This document shows, one piece after another, positions 33,672 through 41,604 of a stretch of 64,000 bases of DNA. The position numbers and the translations under genes are program-made. The number at the start of each line of letters is the position of its first letter. Within the stretch, counting starts at the first letter, position 1. Under the pieces are notes generated by a model. That model had not been told where the DNA came from. It searched no databases and saw only the letters and a list, made by a program, of their open reading frames with translations. This DNA is from Candidatus Saccharicenans sp. (GTDB lineage: Bacteria > Acidobacteriota > Aminicenantia > Aminicenantales > Saccharicenantaceae), in contig JAOAIU010000074.1 in the NCBI GenBank assembly GCA_026414545.1, positions 1 to 64,000 of the forward strand, read 5' to 3'.

Positions 33672-33715
33672 TTGACCGTCGGGAGCTTTTGATATATGAA
33701 TATATCTTCATATAT
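33672..33715 (+). promoter_or_regulatory. arsR promoter with 24-bp ArsR operator
   Basis: TTGACC (33672-33677), 17-nt spacer, TATGAA (33695-33700). The palindrome ATATATGAA-N6-TTCATATAT (33692-33715) covers the -10, so bound repressor would block polymerase. Related palindromes occur at 39771 and 53098. Confidence 0.85.
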
Positions 33716-33732
33716 TAAGGAAAGGCTTGAAC

Positions 33733-34149
33733 ATGAAACTGGATGAGGCCCTCAGGATTTTCAGGGTGTTTTCGGACCGGACCCGGCTGCGGATTTTTCT
33801 TCTGCTGCTGGACTCCGAGTTGTGCGTGGGCGAATTAGTTGCCCTTCTCAAGATCGAGCAGTCGCTTCTTTCCCATCAGCTGGGGAGCCTGCGGCAGGCC
33901 GGGCTGGTTGAAGCCAGGAGAAGCGGCCGCTGGATTTATTACCGTATTCCGACCGGGTATCGGAAGCAATTAGAACCTGTTTTCCGGGACTGGTTCCGGG
34001 AAGAGCTGGCTGTATCCGGCCCGAAAGTCAAGGCGGTTAAAGAAAAACAGGTCTGCCTGAACTATCGGTCGGGGACCTGCCGGCCGGAACCTCCTTCCAG
34101 GCCGAAAAGCATGGTCAGGGGCAAGGCGGCCAAGGGCCGGGGAAAATAG
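33733..34149 (+). CDS. arsR: ArsR family metalloregulatory repressor
   Basis: 138-residue winged-helix repressor. The DNA-recognition helix is in the QSLLSHQLGSLRQAGLV segment and the wing in RRSGRWIYYRI. The classical arsenite site ELCVCDL is altered to ELCVGEL, leaving only C31; two more Cys lie in a basic C-terminal tail (C108, C116), which could complete a three-thiol As(III) site. Start: ATG at 33733 after AAGG, chosen over a TTG at 33727. It is autoregulated through the palindrome over its promoter; the same palindrome type controls the permease/acr3 cluster 6 kb away. Confidence 0.92.
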   Translation: MKLDEALRIFRVFSDRTRLRIFLLLLDSELCVGELVALLKIEQSLLSHQLGSLRQAGLVEARRSGRWIYYRIPTGYRKQLEPVFRDWFREELAVSGPKVKAVKEKQVCLNYRSGTCRPEPPSRPKSMVRGKAAKGRGK

Positions 34150-34378
34150 GTTCGGCCCGTTTCCCGGCTATGGGAGAGAGGTAGCCCGGTCCAAAAGTGG
34201 CAAATATTTCGGGCCGGGCGCAGACGGGAGAAGTTAAAAACGGGGACGATAAGAAGATCCGCGGGAAGGTGACCCGAACCGACCACCGGGGCCTGACCGT
34301 TGAGAAAGAGTCATGCTGGAGATGTTTCGTGGGAGCAGAACAGTTTCTCAAAATATTGTTGTTAAGCTCAGGTGAACC

Positions 34379-35683
34379 ATGCGTAATCCAGACGAGGTAA
34401 AACCGGACCGGGCAGCAGTGGAGGCTACTCTTCCATCCAGCCTCAAGTTCGAGGTGGAGGTAGAGCCCCAGGGCTGTTTAAGGCTCCCTCCAGAGATTCT
34501 GAGCAAACTGGGGGCTGGACCAGGAGGCCGGGTACGGCTGGTCTATGCAAACGACCAGGTCCTGGTTGAGCCCGATATCCATGCTCTGAGGCGGCTTTAT
34601 ATTGAGCCCACTTCTGGCTGCAACCTGCGGTGCCAGACCTGCATCCGCCATACCTGGAACGAGCCCTTTGGCTCCATGAGCCTGGAACTCTTTGACCGGC
34701 TCTGTGCCCGGCTCAAGGATTTCCCCTTCTTGCAATCGGTTATGCTGGCTGGTTTCGGCGAGCCACTTTTCCATCCCGATATCGTGGCCATGATCAGGAA
34801 GTTAAAACAGGCGGCCCCGGTTTCGGTGGAAATTACCACCAACGGAACCCTGCTCACCGAGGAGCTGTCTGGCCAGCTGCTGGAATCCGGGCTGGACCGT
34901 CTCTGGGTATCATTTGACGGCACCTCGGAAACCAGCTTCGACGATATCCGCCAGGGGGCCAGCTTCCGCCTGGTCCTGAAGAACGTCCAGAGGCTGCGGG
35001 ACCTGGCCACCGGTTTAAACCGCCCGCTGGCCATCGGCATTTCTTTCGTGGTCATGAGGGATAACATCGATGATATCCGCAACATAGAGGAGTTGATCAG
35101 GGAAGTGGGGGCCGACCAGGTCCTGATGAGCAATGTCCTGCCTTACACCGAGGACATGGAACGAAAGATGCTCTGCCTGCTGGCCCTGACCTGCGAGACC
35201 TTTGCCAACCTGCCGGGCAAGCCCCGGATCAGCCTGCCCCGCCTGGACATTAACTACCTGACCAAGGAGCCCATCTACCACCTGCTCAAGGGCTACCAGA
35301 ATCTGTTCATGATCAATAACGCCATCAGCGCCCCCACCCGTTCCTGCCGCTTTATAAAGGACGGCACCACCTTTATCCGCTGGGACGGGAAGGTGGCTCC
35401 CTGCATGGCTCTGCTGCACGAACACATTACCTATCTCTACGGCCTGGAGCGCAGGATTAAACCCTATTTTCTCGGAGACCTGAACGACCGCGGCCTGGCC
35501 GAAATCTGGTCCTCCCCGGAGTATCATGATTTTAGAGAGAAGGTTTATAGATTTGATTTTTCGCCCTGCCATATCTGCGGCGGCTGCTCCTATCTTGAGA
35601 ACAACGACGAGGACTGTTTCGGCAATACTTTTCCGGTCTGCGGGGGTTGCCTCTGGGCCCAGGGCGTCATCCAGTGTCCCTGA
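34379..35683 (+). CDS. Radical SAM/SPASM protein with AbrB-like N-terminus, tungsten-cofactor maturase-like
   Basis: 434-residue cytoplasmic radical SAM enzyme. An AbrB/SpoVT-like swapped-hairpin segment (about 22-66, with LRLPPEILSKLGAGPGG) precedes the core. C81-x3-C85-x2-C88 binds the SAM cluster; the C-terminus carries a Cys-rich SPASM-type region (CHICGGC, then CGGC near the end) for auxiliary clusters. This order and the YIEPTSGCNLRCQTCIRHTW stretch match my memory of the radical SAM maturases linked to tungsten aldehyde oxidoreductases. No such oxidoreductase is in the window, so the substrate is inferred only. It follows arsR by 230 nt. Confidence 0.75.
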   Translation: MRNPDEVKPDRAAVEATLPSSLKFEVEVEPQGCLRLPPEILSKLGAGPGGRVRLVYANDQVLVEPDIHALRRLYIEPTSGCNLRCQTCIRHTWNEPFGSMSLELFDRLCARLKDFPFLQSVMLAGFGEPLFHPDIVAMIRKLKQAAPVSVEITTNGTLLTEELSGQLLESGLDRLWVSFDGTSETSFDDIRQGASFRLVLKNVQRLRDLATGLNRPLAIGISFVVMRDNIDDIRNIEELIREVGADQVLMSNVLPYTEDMERKMLCLLALTCETFANLPGKPRISLPRLDINYLTKEPIYHLLKGYQNLFMINNAISAPTRSCRFIKDGTTFIRWDGKVAPCMALLHEHITYLYGLERRIKPYFLGDLNDRGLAEIWSSPEYHDFREKVYRFDFSPCHICGGCSYLENNDEDCFGNTFPVCGGCLWAQGVIQCP

Positions 35684-35727
35684 TTTTCGAGCCGGGCAAA
35701 GGTATAATTTAAACAATGGAGGCGCAG

Positions 35728-36495
35728 ATGGCCATTCTGGAGCTGAGAGATGTTTCTTTCATGGTCAATTCGACCTACATCCTGAATGGTCTGACCATGG
35801 AGTTCTGGGAAGGTTATGTCCATGCCGTGGTCGGGCCCAACGGCGCCGGCAAGTCCACCCTGGCCAATGTCATCATGGGACTTCCGGACTATCGCCAACA
35901 CTCCGGGGACATTCTTTTTGAAGGAAGCTCGATCAGGCACCTGAACGTGGATGAACGGGCCCGCCTGGGAATTACCCTGGGCTGGCAGGAACCAGCCCGG
36001 TTTGAGGGATTAAAGGTCAGCCAGTTTCTGCTGGCCGCGGCCAGGGAAAAGAACCGGGACGAAGTTGACCGGGTGCTGGAGCTGGTGGGACTGGAACCTT
36101 CGCGTTATCGGAACCGGGCGGTTGATAAGACCTTAAGCGGCGGCGAACGCAAAAGGATAGAGCTGGCCTCCATCCTGGCTATGAGGCCCCGGCTGGTGAT
36201 GCTGGATGAGCCAGACTCCGGGGTGGACATTGAAGCCATCGAGCGGATCTTCGAGGCCATCTCCCATCTAAAGAAAGAAGGAACCACGGTCCTGCTCATC
36301 ACCCACAGCGCCCGGGTCCTGGAAAAAGCCGACCATGCCTTTCTGCTGTGCAGCGGGATGCTGGTGGACAAGGGCCAGACCAGAAAGATCCTGGAATATT
36401 TCAGCGGCAAGTGCCTGCCCTGTCCCCACAAGAATGTGCCGGACCTGAATTCCGGACAGGAAACTGGAGGGGAAAATGCCAGACCAACTGGTTGA
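35728..36495 (+). CDS. SufC-like ABC ATPase of a minimal Suf-type Fe-S system
   Basis: Soluble ATPase for Fe-S cluster assembly. Walker A GPNGAGKST, Q-loop area GWQEPARFEG, signature LSGGERKR, and Walker B LVMLDEPDSGVD are all intact. A CLPCPHKN motif sits in the C-terminal tail. Two starts are possible: ATG 35716, which is 7 nt after a TATAAT (35703-35708), and ATG 35728 with GGAGG 5 nt upstream; I use the second. It overlaps the SufB-like gene by 20 nt. SufA, SufS, SufE and SufU are absent here. Confidence 0.9.
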   Translation: MAILELRDVSFMVNSTYILNGLTMEFWEGYVHAVVGPNGAGKSTLANVIMGLPDYRQHSGDILFEGSSIRHLNVDERARLGITLGWQEPARFEGLKVSQFLLAAAREKNRDEVDRVLELVGLEPSRYRNRAVDKTLSGGERKRIELASILAMRPRLVMLDEPDSGVDIEAIERIFEAISHLKKEGTTVLLITHSARVLEKADHAFLLCSGMLVDKGQTRKILEYFSGKCLPCPHKNVPDLNSGQETGGENARPTG

Positions 36496-37402
36496 AGAAA
36501 TCCTGGAATCGATAAACCTTCACCGGAGTTTTGACCGCGGAGCGCCCCATGTGGTTATCAATGCCAACAGGGTCCTGAGCTCAAAAGTGGTGGACGGCCT
36601 GGAAATAGAGCCCGAAGAAATGTCGGACGGGGTTAAGGCCCGACTGAGGGTCACCCGGGGGACCAGGATCAAGCAGCCAGTCCACCTCTGCTTCGGCATG
36701 CTGCCGGAGCGGGGCCTTCAGCGGATTATTCTGGAGGTGGACATCGAGGACGAAGCCGAGGTCAGCTTCATGGCCCACTGCACCTTTCCCAACGCCGTTG
36801 ATATCCAGCATCTGATGGAAGCGGAAATCAGAGTGGGTCGGAACGCCCGCTACTCTTACTTTGAGCGCCACTGGCATAGCGAACAGGGGCTGGTCCGGGT
36901 GGTGCCGGTGGCCAGGGTCAAGCTGGCCGAGGGTGCCCGCTTTTCCACCGAGTTTGAATTGCTCAAGGGCCGGGTGGGGGTCATCGACATCGATTACCAC
37001 ACCGATTGCCTGGCCGGGAGCTCGGCCGAGATGAAAGCCCGGATTTTTGGCCGCCAGGACGACCGGATCAAAATCAAGGAGTCGGCCAGCCTGGACGGGG
37101 AAGCCAGCCGGGCAGTCCTGATTACCCATATAGCAGTCAAGGACGAGGCCAGAGCTGAAATCAACAACGAGATAATCGCCCGGGCGGCTCATTGCCGTGG
37201 TCACGTGGACTGCAAGGAGATTATCCAGGGCCGGGGTGTGGCCAGGGCGGTGCCCGTAGTCCAGGTGCAGCATCCCAGGGCCCATGTCACCCACGAGGCA
37301 GCCATCGGCAGCGTGGACTCCAAGCAGCTGCAGACGCTTATGGCCCGGGGCCTCAGCGAGGACGAAGCAGTCGACCTGATCATTGAAGGCTTGTTGAGCT
37401 GA
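36476..37402 (+). CDS. SufB/SufD-like scaffold of a minimal Suf-type Fe-S system
   Basis: 308-residue SufB/D-family protein, shorter than classical SufB (about 480) and without its N-terminal domain. The right-handed beta-helix core runs from about 60 to 270, with RGHVDCKEIIQGRG, a conserved C-terminal block (HEAAIGSVDSKQLQTLMARGLSEDEA) and Cys/Glu/His residues able to hold a cluster. A stand-alone SufC plus one short SufB-like protein corresponds to the SMS (SmsC/SmsB) minimal system described for archaea and anaerobic bacteria. The 20-nt overlap with the SufC gene supports a tight complex. Confidence 0.88.
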   Translation: MPDQLVEEILESINLHRSFDRGAPHVVINANRVLSSKVVDGLEIEPEEMSDGVKARLRVTRGTRIKQPVHLCFGMLPERGLQRIILEVDIEDEAEVSFMAHCTFPNAVDIQHLMEAEIRVGRNARYSYFERHWHSEQGLVRVVPVARVKLAEGARFSTEFELLKGRVGVIDIDYHTDCLAGSSAEMKARIFGRQDDRIKIKESASLDGEASRAVLITHIAVKDEARAEINNEIIARAAHCRGHVDCKEIIQGRGVARAVPVVQVQHPRAHVTHEAAIGSVDSKQLQTLMARGLSEDEAVDLIIEGLLS

Positions 37403-37425
37403 GTGACCTCAATCCATCCGGGATT

Positions 37426-37977
37426 TTACTTTTTCTTCTCCATGAAAACAGAATAAATCCATTCCCGGTCTCTGGCTGGTAGCTTTTTTTCCTCGGGTTC
37501 GGCCTCAACTCGATTTCTTTTTGCTTCCATCTTCTTTTTGATCTTTGATTCCTCAGCCTGCAAGCGCGAGGCAAAAGCCCGGGATGATTCTGTTTTCAAG
37601 CCCAGGCCTTCGACATAATAGCCAATGTCAAAATCAGAGGTGACAACAAGCCAGTCTTTTTTTCTATTATCCCTGGCCAGTCTGCTGGCCAGTTCTTTAA
37701 TCTTCAGGTCGGCCTTGACTCCTTTGCTGAAGATGACCTTAACTCCGGGTTGGCTGGCGTGGTCAGCAAATTCAAGGTTCTGGCCGTCGAAGACCAGGGT
37801 TATCTGCAGCTGGTTGCGGGTGGCAAAATTGGCCAGTTTTATGATCAGCAGTTCCCTGGCCCGCTGGAGGTCATGATTCAGGTGACGAGATATTTCCGGC
37901 ATTTGGTGGATGAGGTTGTATCCGTCGACCAGAAGAAAGGAATATTTTTTTTCAAGTGGTTTGCTTTTTTCGTTCAT
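37426..37977 (-). CDS. NYN/YacP-like (PIN fold) ribonuclease domain protein
   Basis: 183-residue cytoplasmic protein of the YacP/NYN (DUF901) family. LLVDGYNLIHQ near the N-terminus, LVFDGQN and VVTSDFDIGYYVEG provide the clustered Asp residues of a PIN-type nuclease site. The C-terminal third is very Lys/Glu-rich and probably helical. The Bacillus relative Rae1 cuts mRNA on the ribosome; whether this one does is unknown. It is convergent with the SufB-like gene and lies downstream of mgtE on the same strand (81-nt gap). Confidence 0.85.
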   Translation of the reverse strand: MNEKSKPLEKKYSFLLVDGYNLIHQMPEISRHLNHDLQRARELLIIKLANFATRNQLQITLVFDGQNLEFADHASQPGVKVIFSKGVKADLKIKELASRLARDNRKKDWLVVTSDFDIGYYVEGLGLKTESSRAFASRLQAEESKIKKKMEAKRNRVEAEPEEKKLPARDREWIYSVFMEKKK

Positions 37978-38057
37978 CTGTCCTTTTCACTTTTATCAAA
38001 AAGGCACAATAAATTCCAGAGGAAGGATATCCCCGGAGAAAAATCAGGACGCGGGGC

Positions 38058-39437
38058 TCATAGCCCGAGCATCATCTTGGCCACGCTGAAGAATATGAAG
38101 AGACCGGTGATGTCCACGACTGTGGTCAGCATGGGGCTGGCCACCACTGCCGGGTCAAATCTCATCGATGAAGCGAGCAAGGGCAAGAAGGCTCCAATCA
38201 GGGTGGAGCTTATGACCTGGATGGCCAGGGCCACGGCCACAGCAATACCCACCTTGATCGGGGATATGGTCCCGGCCGTAGAGGAATGCCCGATAAACAG
38301 CAGCACACGCAGGTAAGCCACCACGGCCAGCACCATGGCCATCAAGAAGGCCACCTTGAATTCTTTTACCAGGATTTTCAGGGCATCCCGGCTGGAGATT
38401 TCTTTCAGGGCCAGGGCCCGGATGACCAGGGTGGCTGACTGGCTGCCGGCGTTACCTCCGGTATCGGCCAGCATCGGCATGAAGGAGGCCAGGAGAGCCA
38501 CCTGGATCAGGATGCTCTCATAACTCTGAACAATGTAGCCGGAAACGAAGCCCAGGATGGCCAGGCCGAGTATCCAGGGAATGCGGCTCTTGAAATGGTC
38601 CCAGGTGGAAAGCTTCATGTAGGCCCCGACTTCATGGGAGCCGCTGATGGCCATTAACTTCTCCACGTCTTCCTGCTGTTCCTGCTGCAGCACGTCCATG
38701 GCGTCGTCGTGGGTGATAATGCCGACCAGGCGGTCGTTTTCGTCCACGACCGGAATGGCCAGGAGGTCATATTTTTGAATCATCCTGGCCACCTCTTCCT
38801 GGTCATCATGGGCCCTGGCGTAGATGACATCTTGGTGCATGATGTCGCTGACCCTGGCCCCGGCAGGCGCCAGGATGAGGTCCTTCAGAGAAACGAAGCC
38901 TATGAGCTTCTGGTTGGCATCAACCACATAACTATAGTAAATGGTTTCTTTGTCCGGGGCTTCGCGCCGCAGCTTGGCGATGGCTTTTTCCACAGTTAGC
39001 TCCGGTGTTAGCACCGCATACTCTGAGGTCATGACCGAACCCGCGGTGCCTTCGGGATAGGCAATCAGCCGGCGCAGGTCTTCCCGTTCAGCCTGGGCCA
39101 TGGCCGGGATGATGGCTTCGCGCTGTTTCTTGGACAGTCTTTTTACCAGGTCAACCCGGTCGTCCGGCGGCATCTCGGAGAGAAGTTTGCCCATGGGTTC
39201 GCGGCCGAGAGTGCGCATCATTTCCAGCTGCACCTCTTCATCGAGGCGGCTGAAGATTTCTCCCCGGAGGGAGGGTGACAGGTGGCTGAGAATCTCCCAG
39301 ATTTCCCGGGGGGTAAGAGCCGACAGGAATTCGGCCACCTCAGCCGGGTGGGTGGATTCACAGAATTCGCAGAGTTCGGCGTAATTTTTTTCCGCCAGGA
39401 GTTCTCGTAATTCCGGGGCCAGCAACGGGTTAACCAT
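38058..39437 (-). CDS. mgtE: Magnesium transporter MgtE
   Basis: 459-residue Mg2+ channel of the MgtE family, inner membrane. The N-terminal helical domain (about 1-130) is followed by two CBS domains (about 130-255) that sense cytosolic Mg2+, a connecting helix, and five transmembrane helices (about 285-455). The selectivity region is visible as PMLADTGGNAGSQSATLVIRAL. The start at 39437 has SD GGAGGTG, but that SD can be sequestered by a CACCTCC segment just upstream. A 170-nt leader with its own short ORF precedes it. Confidence 0.96.
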   Translation of the reverse strand: MVNPLLAPELRELLAEKNYAELCEFCESTHPAEVAEFLSALTPREIWEILSHLSPSLRGEIFSRLDEEVQLEMMRTLGREPMGKLLSEMPPDDRVDLVKRLSKKQREAIIPAMAQAEREDLRRLIAYPEGTAGSVMTSEYAVLTPELTVEKAIAKLRREAPDKETIYYSYVVDANQKLIGFVSLKDLILAPAGARVSDIMHQDVIYARAHDDQEEVARMIQKYDLLAIPVVDENDRLVGIITHDDAMDVLQQEQQEDVEKLMAISGSHEVGAYMKLSTWDHFKSRIPWILGLAILGFVSGYIVQSYESILIQVALLASFMPMLADTGGNAGSQSATLVIRALALKEISSRDALKILVKEFKVAFLMAMVLAVVAYLRVLLFIGHSSTAGTISPIKVGIAVAVALAIQVISSTLIGAFLPLLASSMRFDPAVVASPMLTTVVDITGLFIFFSVAKMMLGL

Positions 39438-39609
39438 CGTTCACCTCCGCCTTCAGCCGGCCGGAGGTGAAGCCGGAGCTCAGGCTCCGGTCCGGCTCAC
39501 CCCGACCGCCGGCGCAAAAGCCAGGAAATATTCTCTGTTACCATCTATTCCGGGTGGGTATGGGTCACCGTTTTCACAGCAACTCATTGCCCTGTCCTTT
39601 GCCAAGGTG
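39438..39609 (-). promoter_or_regulatory. mgtE leader with competing hairpins, candidate Mg2+ attenuator
   Basis: Leader from the predicted TSS (about 39609) to mgtE. The mgtE SD GGAGGTG (39448-39442) is complementary to CACCTCC (39469-39463). The CACC part of that segment can instead pair with GGTGA at 39501-39497, within a hairpin whose arms GGTGAGCCGG and CCGGCTTCACC match with one bulge. An internal 7-bp hairpin (39490-39484 with 39479-39473) contains the stop codon of the leader ORF. The two foldings exclude each other. It does not look like the M-box riboswitch. Confidence 0.6.
39480..39587 (-). CDS. Putative mgtE leader peptide (35 aa)
   Basis: Short ORF from ATG 39587 to TGA 39480, with AGGA 7 nt upstream and a promoter whose predicted TSS lies 22 nt before the ATG. 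The peptide starts MSCCENGDPYPPGIDG. The acidic/proline run Asp-Pro-Tyr-Pro-Pro recalls the Asp/Pro-rich MgtL leader of enterobacterial mgtA, where ribosomes fail in low Mg2+. Its stop codon lies in the loop of a GC-rich hairpin 43 nt before mgtE. The frame is open further upstream, but the promoter lies inside that extension, so only this start fits. Translation is not proven; chance remains possible. Confidence 0.5.
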   Translation of the reverse strand: MSCCENGDPYPPGIDGNREYFLAFAPAVGVSRTGA

Positions 39610-39615
39610 AAATTA

Positions 39616-39644
39616 TTTCTACCACCACTTAATAAATCTGTCAA
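39616..39644 (-). promoter_or_regulatory. mgtE promoter
   Basis: Minus strand: TTGACA (39644-39639), 17-nt spacer, TAGAAA (39621-39616). TSS expected near 39609. Confidence 0.7.
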
Positions 39645-39750
39645 CGCAAAAGGCGAGAAAATGGGAAAATTTCCTGCTCTCGGGCGGAGCCAGAGGCCGT
39701 TGGCGGAGGCCGGGTTCTGGGCCACTCAGCACCAACAGCCGGCCGGGCTA

Positions 39751-39794
39751 TTGACAAGAAGTCCAGTTTGATATATGAATAAACATTCATATAT
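39751..39794 (+). promoter_or_regulatory. Promoter of the arsenic permease cluster with 24-bp ArsR operator
   Basis: TTGACA (39751-39756), 17-nt spacer, TATGAA (39774-39779). Palindrome ATATATGAAT-N4-ATTCATATAT (39771-39794) with perfect 10-bp arms covers the -10, in exactly the geometry seen at arsR. Confidence 0.88.
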
Positions 39795-39871
39795 TAAGCC
39801 GCGGCCGGTTCCCTCTGGCCTTCGGTTGTTAGCGGTCCTGGGCCGGGGCTGGTTCCTGGAGAGAACTATTT

Positions 39872-41047
39872 ATGATAGGCAATGATAAAAAGACCCTGTT
39901 AATATTCCTGGCAGTTTTTCTGGCCGCCTTCTTTATCCCTTTCGGTCAGTTGCGGGTACAGTCGGCCCTGCTGGAATCGTTCCTGATGCTCCAGGAATAT
40001 GCCCGGCAGCATGTCCTGCTTTGCTTGGTACCGGCCCTGTTCATAGCCGGAGCGATTTCGGTTTTCGTCTCCCGGGACTCAGTCATTAAGTACCTGGGAG
40101 CTAAAGCCAGAAAGACGGTTGCTTACGCCGTGGCTTCCACTTCCGGGGCCATCATGGCCGTTTGTTCCTGCACCATTCTCCCCCTTTTTGCTGGCATTTA
40201 CACCCGGGGGGCTGGGCTGGGCCCGGCGGTGGCTTTTCTCTATTCCGGACCAGCTATAAACGTCCTGGCCATAATCCTCACGGCCAAGGTCCTGGGCTGG
40301 AAACTCGGGCTGGCCAGGGCCCTGGGAGCGATGCTGTTCTCGGTGGTAATCGGGTTGCTGATGGCCTTTATTTTCAGGAAAGAGGAGCAAAAACGGCAGG
40401 AAGAAAATAATTTTGCAGCACCAGCGGTAAAAGAAAGGAGAAGGCCAGCTCAAAATATTATTTACTTCGCGGTCATGGTTGGTCTTTTGGTGTTCATGAA
40501 CTGGAGCAAAGGAGAAGCTTCTATCAGGCTCTGGTACCTCGTCTATCAACTGAAGTGGTACATCAGCGCAATTCTGTTTGGCTGGCTGGTCTTTATCCTG
40601 TTTCGCTGGTTTGGCCGGGAAGAACTCAGAGAATGGGGCTCTTCCACCTGGATCCTGGCTAAACAGATTTTACCCCTGTTGCTGGCCGGGGTGCTGCTGG
40701 CCGGATTTCTTCTCGGTCGGCCCGGGCATGAAGGTTTGATACCCTCGAGCTGGATTTCCTCTCTGGTCGGGGGAAACAGTCTCTGGTCAAACCTTTTCGC
40801 CTCGGTGGCCGGGGCCCTGATGTACTTTGCCACTCTAACCGAAGTTCCGATTCTCCAGGGTCTGCTGGGTTCGGGCATGGGGCAGGGACCAGCTCTGGCT
40901 CTGCTGCTGGCTGGACCGGCGGTATCATTGCCGAGCCTTCTGGTGATCAGGAGCATCATGGGCACCAAGAAAACTCTGGTCTATTTATCCCTGGTGATCG
41001 TCATGGCTACCCTGACCGGTTTGGTCTTCGGCTGGCTGGTGGGTTAA
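39872..41047 (+). CDS. ArsP-like permease (DUF318/COG0701)
   Basis: 391-residue inner-membrane permease with 8-10 helices. Helix three carries VCSCTILPLFAGIYTRGAGLGPAVAFLYSGPAIN split across adjacent motifs: the CSC pair and the GPAIN loop are the family marks, repeated in the C-terminal half as GPAVSLPS. ArsP-type members export trivalent organoarsenicals; others accompany metal or arsenite genes. The ArsR operator in its promoter and the acr3 gene downstream support an arsenic role. The start has only a weak SD (GGAGAG). Confidence 0.85.
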   Translation: MIGNDKKTLLIFLAVFLAAFFIPFGQLRVQSALLESFLMLQEYARQHVLLCLVPALFIAGAISVFVSRDSVIKYLGAKARKTVAYAVASTSGAIMAVCSCTILPLFAGIYTRGAGLGPAVAFLYSGPAINVLAIILTAKVLGWKLGLARALGAMLFSVVIGLLMAFIFRKEEQKRQEENNFAAPAVKERRRPAQNIIYFAVMVGLLVFMNWSKGEASIRLWYLVYQLKWYISAILFGWLVFILFRWFGREELREWGSSTWILAKQILPLLLAGVLLAGFLLGRPGHEGLIPSSWISSLVGGNSLWSNLFASVAGALMYFATLTEVPILQGLLGSGMGQGPALALLLAGPAVSLPSLLVIRSIMGTKKTLVYLSLVIVMATLTGLVFGWLVG

Positions 41048-41214
41048 GAACCCGGCCTGGTTCGGCAATCGGGGCTGAGCTGGTATTAAGGTAATTAAGG
41101 TGGATAAGTTGAGAATAATCGGGAGTTAGAGCCAAAGAAAAAAAGTATAAACCCGGAATAAAACTGCGGCTGGATTCTGGAATCGACTCGAAACTAGAGT
41201 GGGAGGAATAGGCC

Positions 41215-41460
41215 ATGGAGATAAAAGTACTCGGCATGGGCTGTCCCAAGTGCTTTGAGCTGGAACGAAGGGTGAAAAATGCCCTGGAACGACTTAAGAT
41301 GGAGGCCACGGTGGAGAAAGTCTCAGACCTGAAGCAAATCATGTCATTCGGGGTCTTCAGCACTCCGGCCCTGGTCATTGACGGGAAGGTTGTCTCTCAG
41401 GGACACCTGCCCTCAGTAGAAGAGATCCTGAACTGGCTGCAGGCAAACCGGGAGAAGTAA
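41215..41460 (+). CDS. Small thioredoxin-like redox protein (CxxC)
   Basis: 81-residue thioredoxin-fold protein of the redox-active disulfide type. The active site is C10-P-K-C13 near the N-terminus and the cis-Pro is in FSTPALVIDGKV. Small proteins of this kind often follow DUF318 permeases in arsenic clusters, perhaps reducing or handing on arsenic or thiol ligands. SD GGAGG is 8 nt before the ATG. It lies between the permease and acr3 genes and probably belongs to the same transcript. Confidence 0.9.
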   Translation: MEIKVLGMGCPKCFELERRVKNALERLKMEATVEKVSDLKQIMSFGVFSTPALVIDGKVVSQGHLPSVEEILNWLQANREK

Positions 41461-41604
41461 GGCAGCAATCTATAATAATTTTCTTCGCTCCTTCTCCTGG
41501 GAATGGCTGTATGCGGTTCTGATTCGATTATTCGCAGGTCATACCAAGCCGTTCAGGGAACGAGCGAAAGGAAAGATTCCTGATCAAAGCCTGAAAGGAG
41601 CAAG

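Noticed and set aside
39588-39725. Longer minus-strand ORF (81 codons) extending upstream of the mgtE leader peptide
   Set aside because: The mgtE promoter hexamers lie inside it, the upstream part has no SD and unusual composition; only the 35-codon portion downstream of the predicted TSS is kept.
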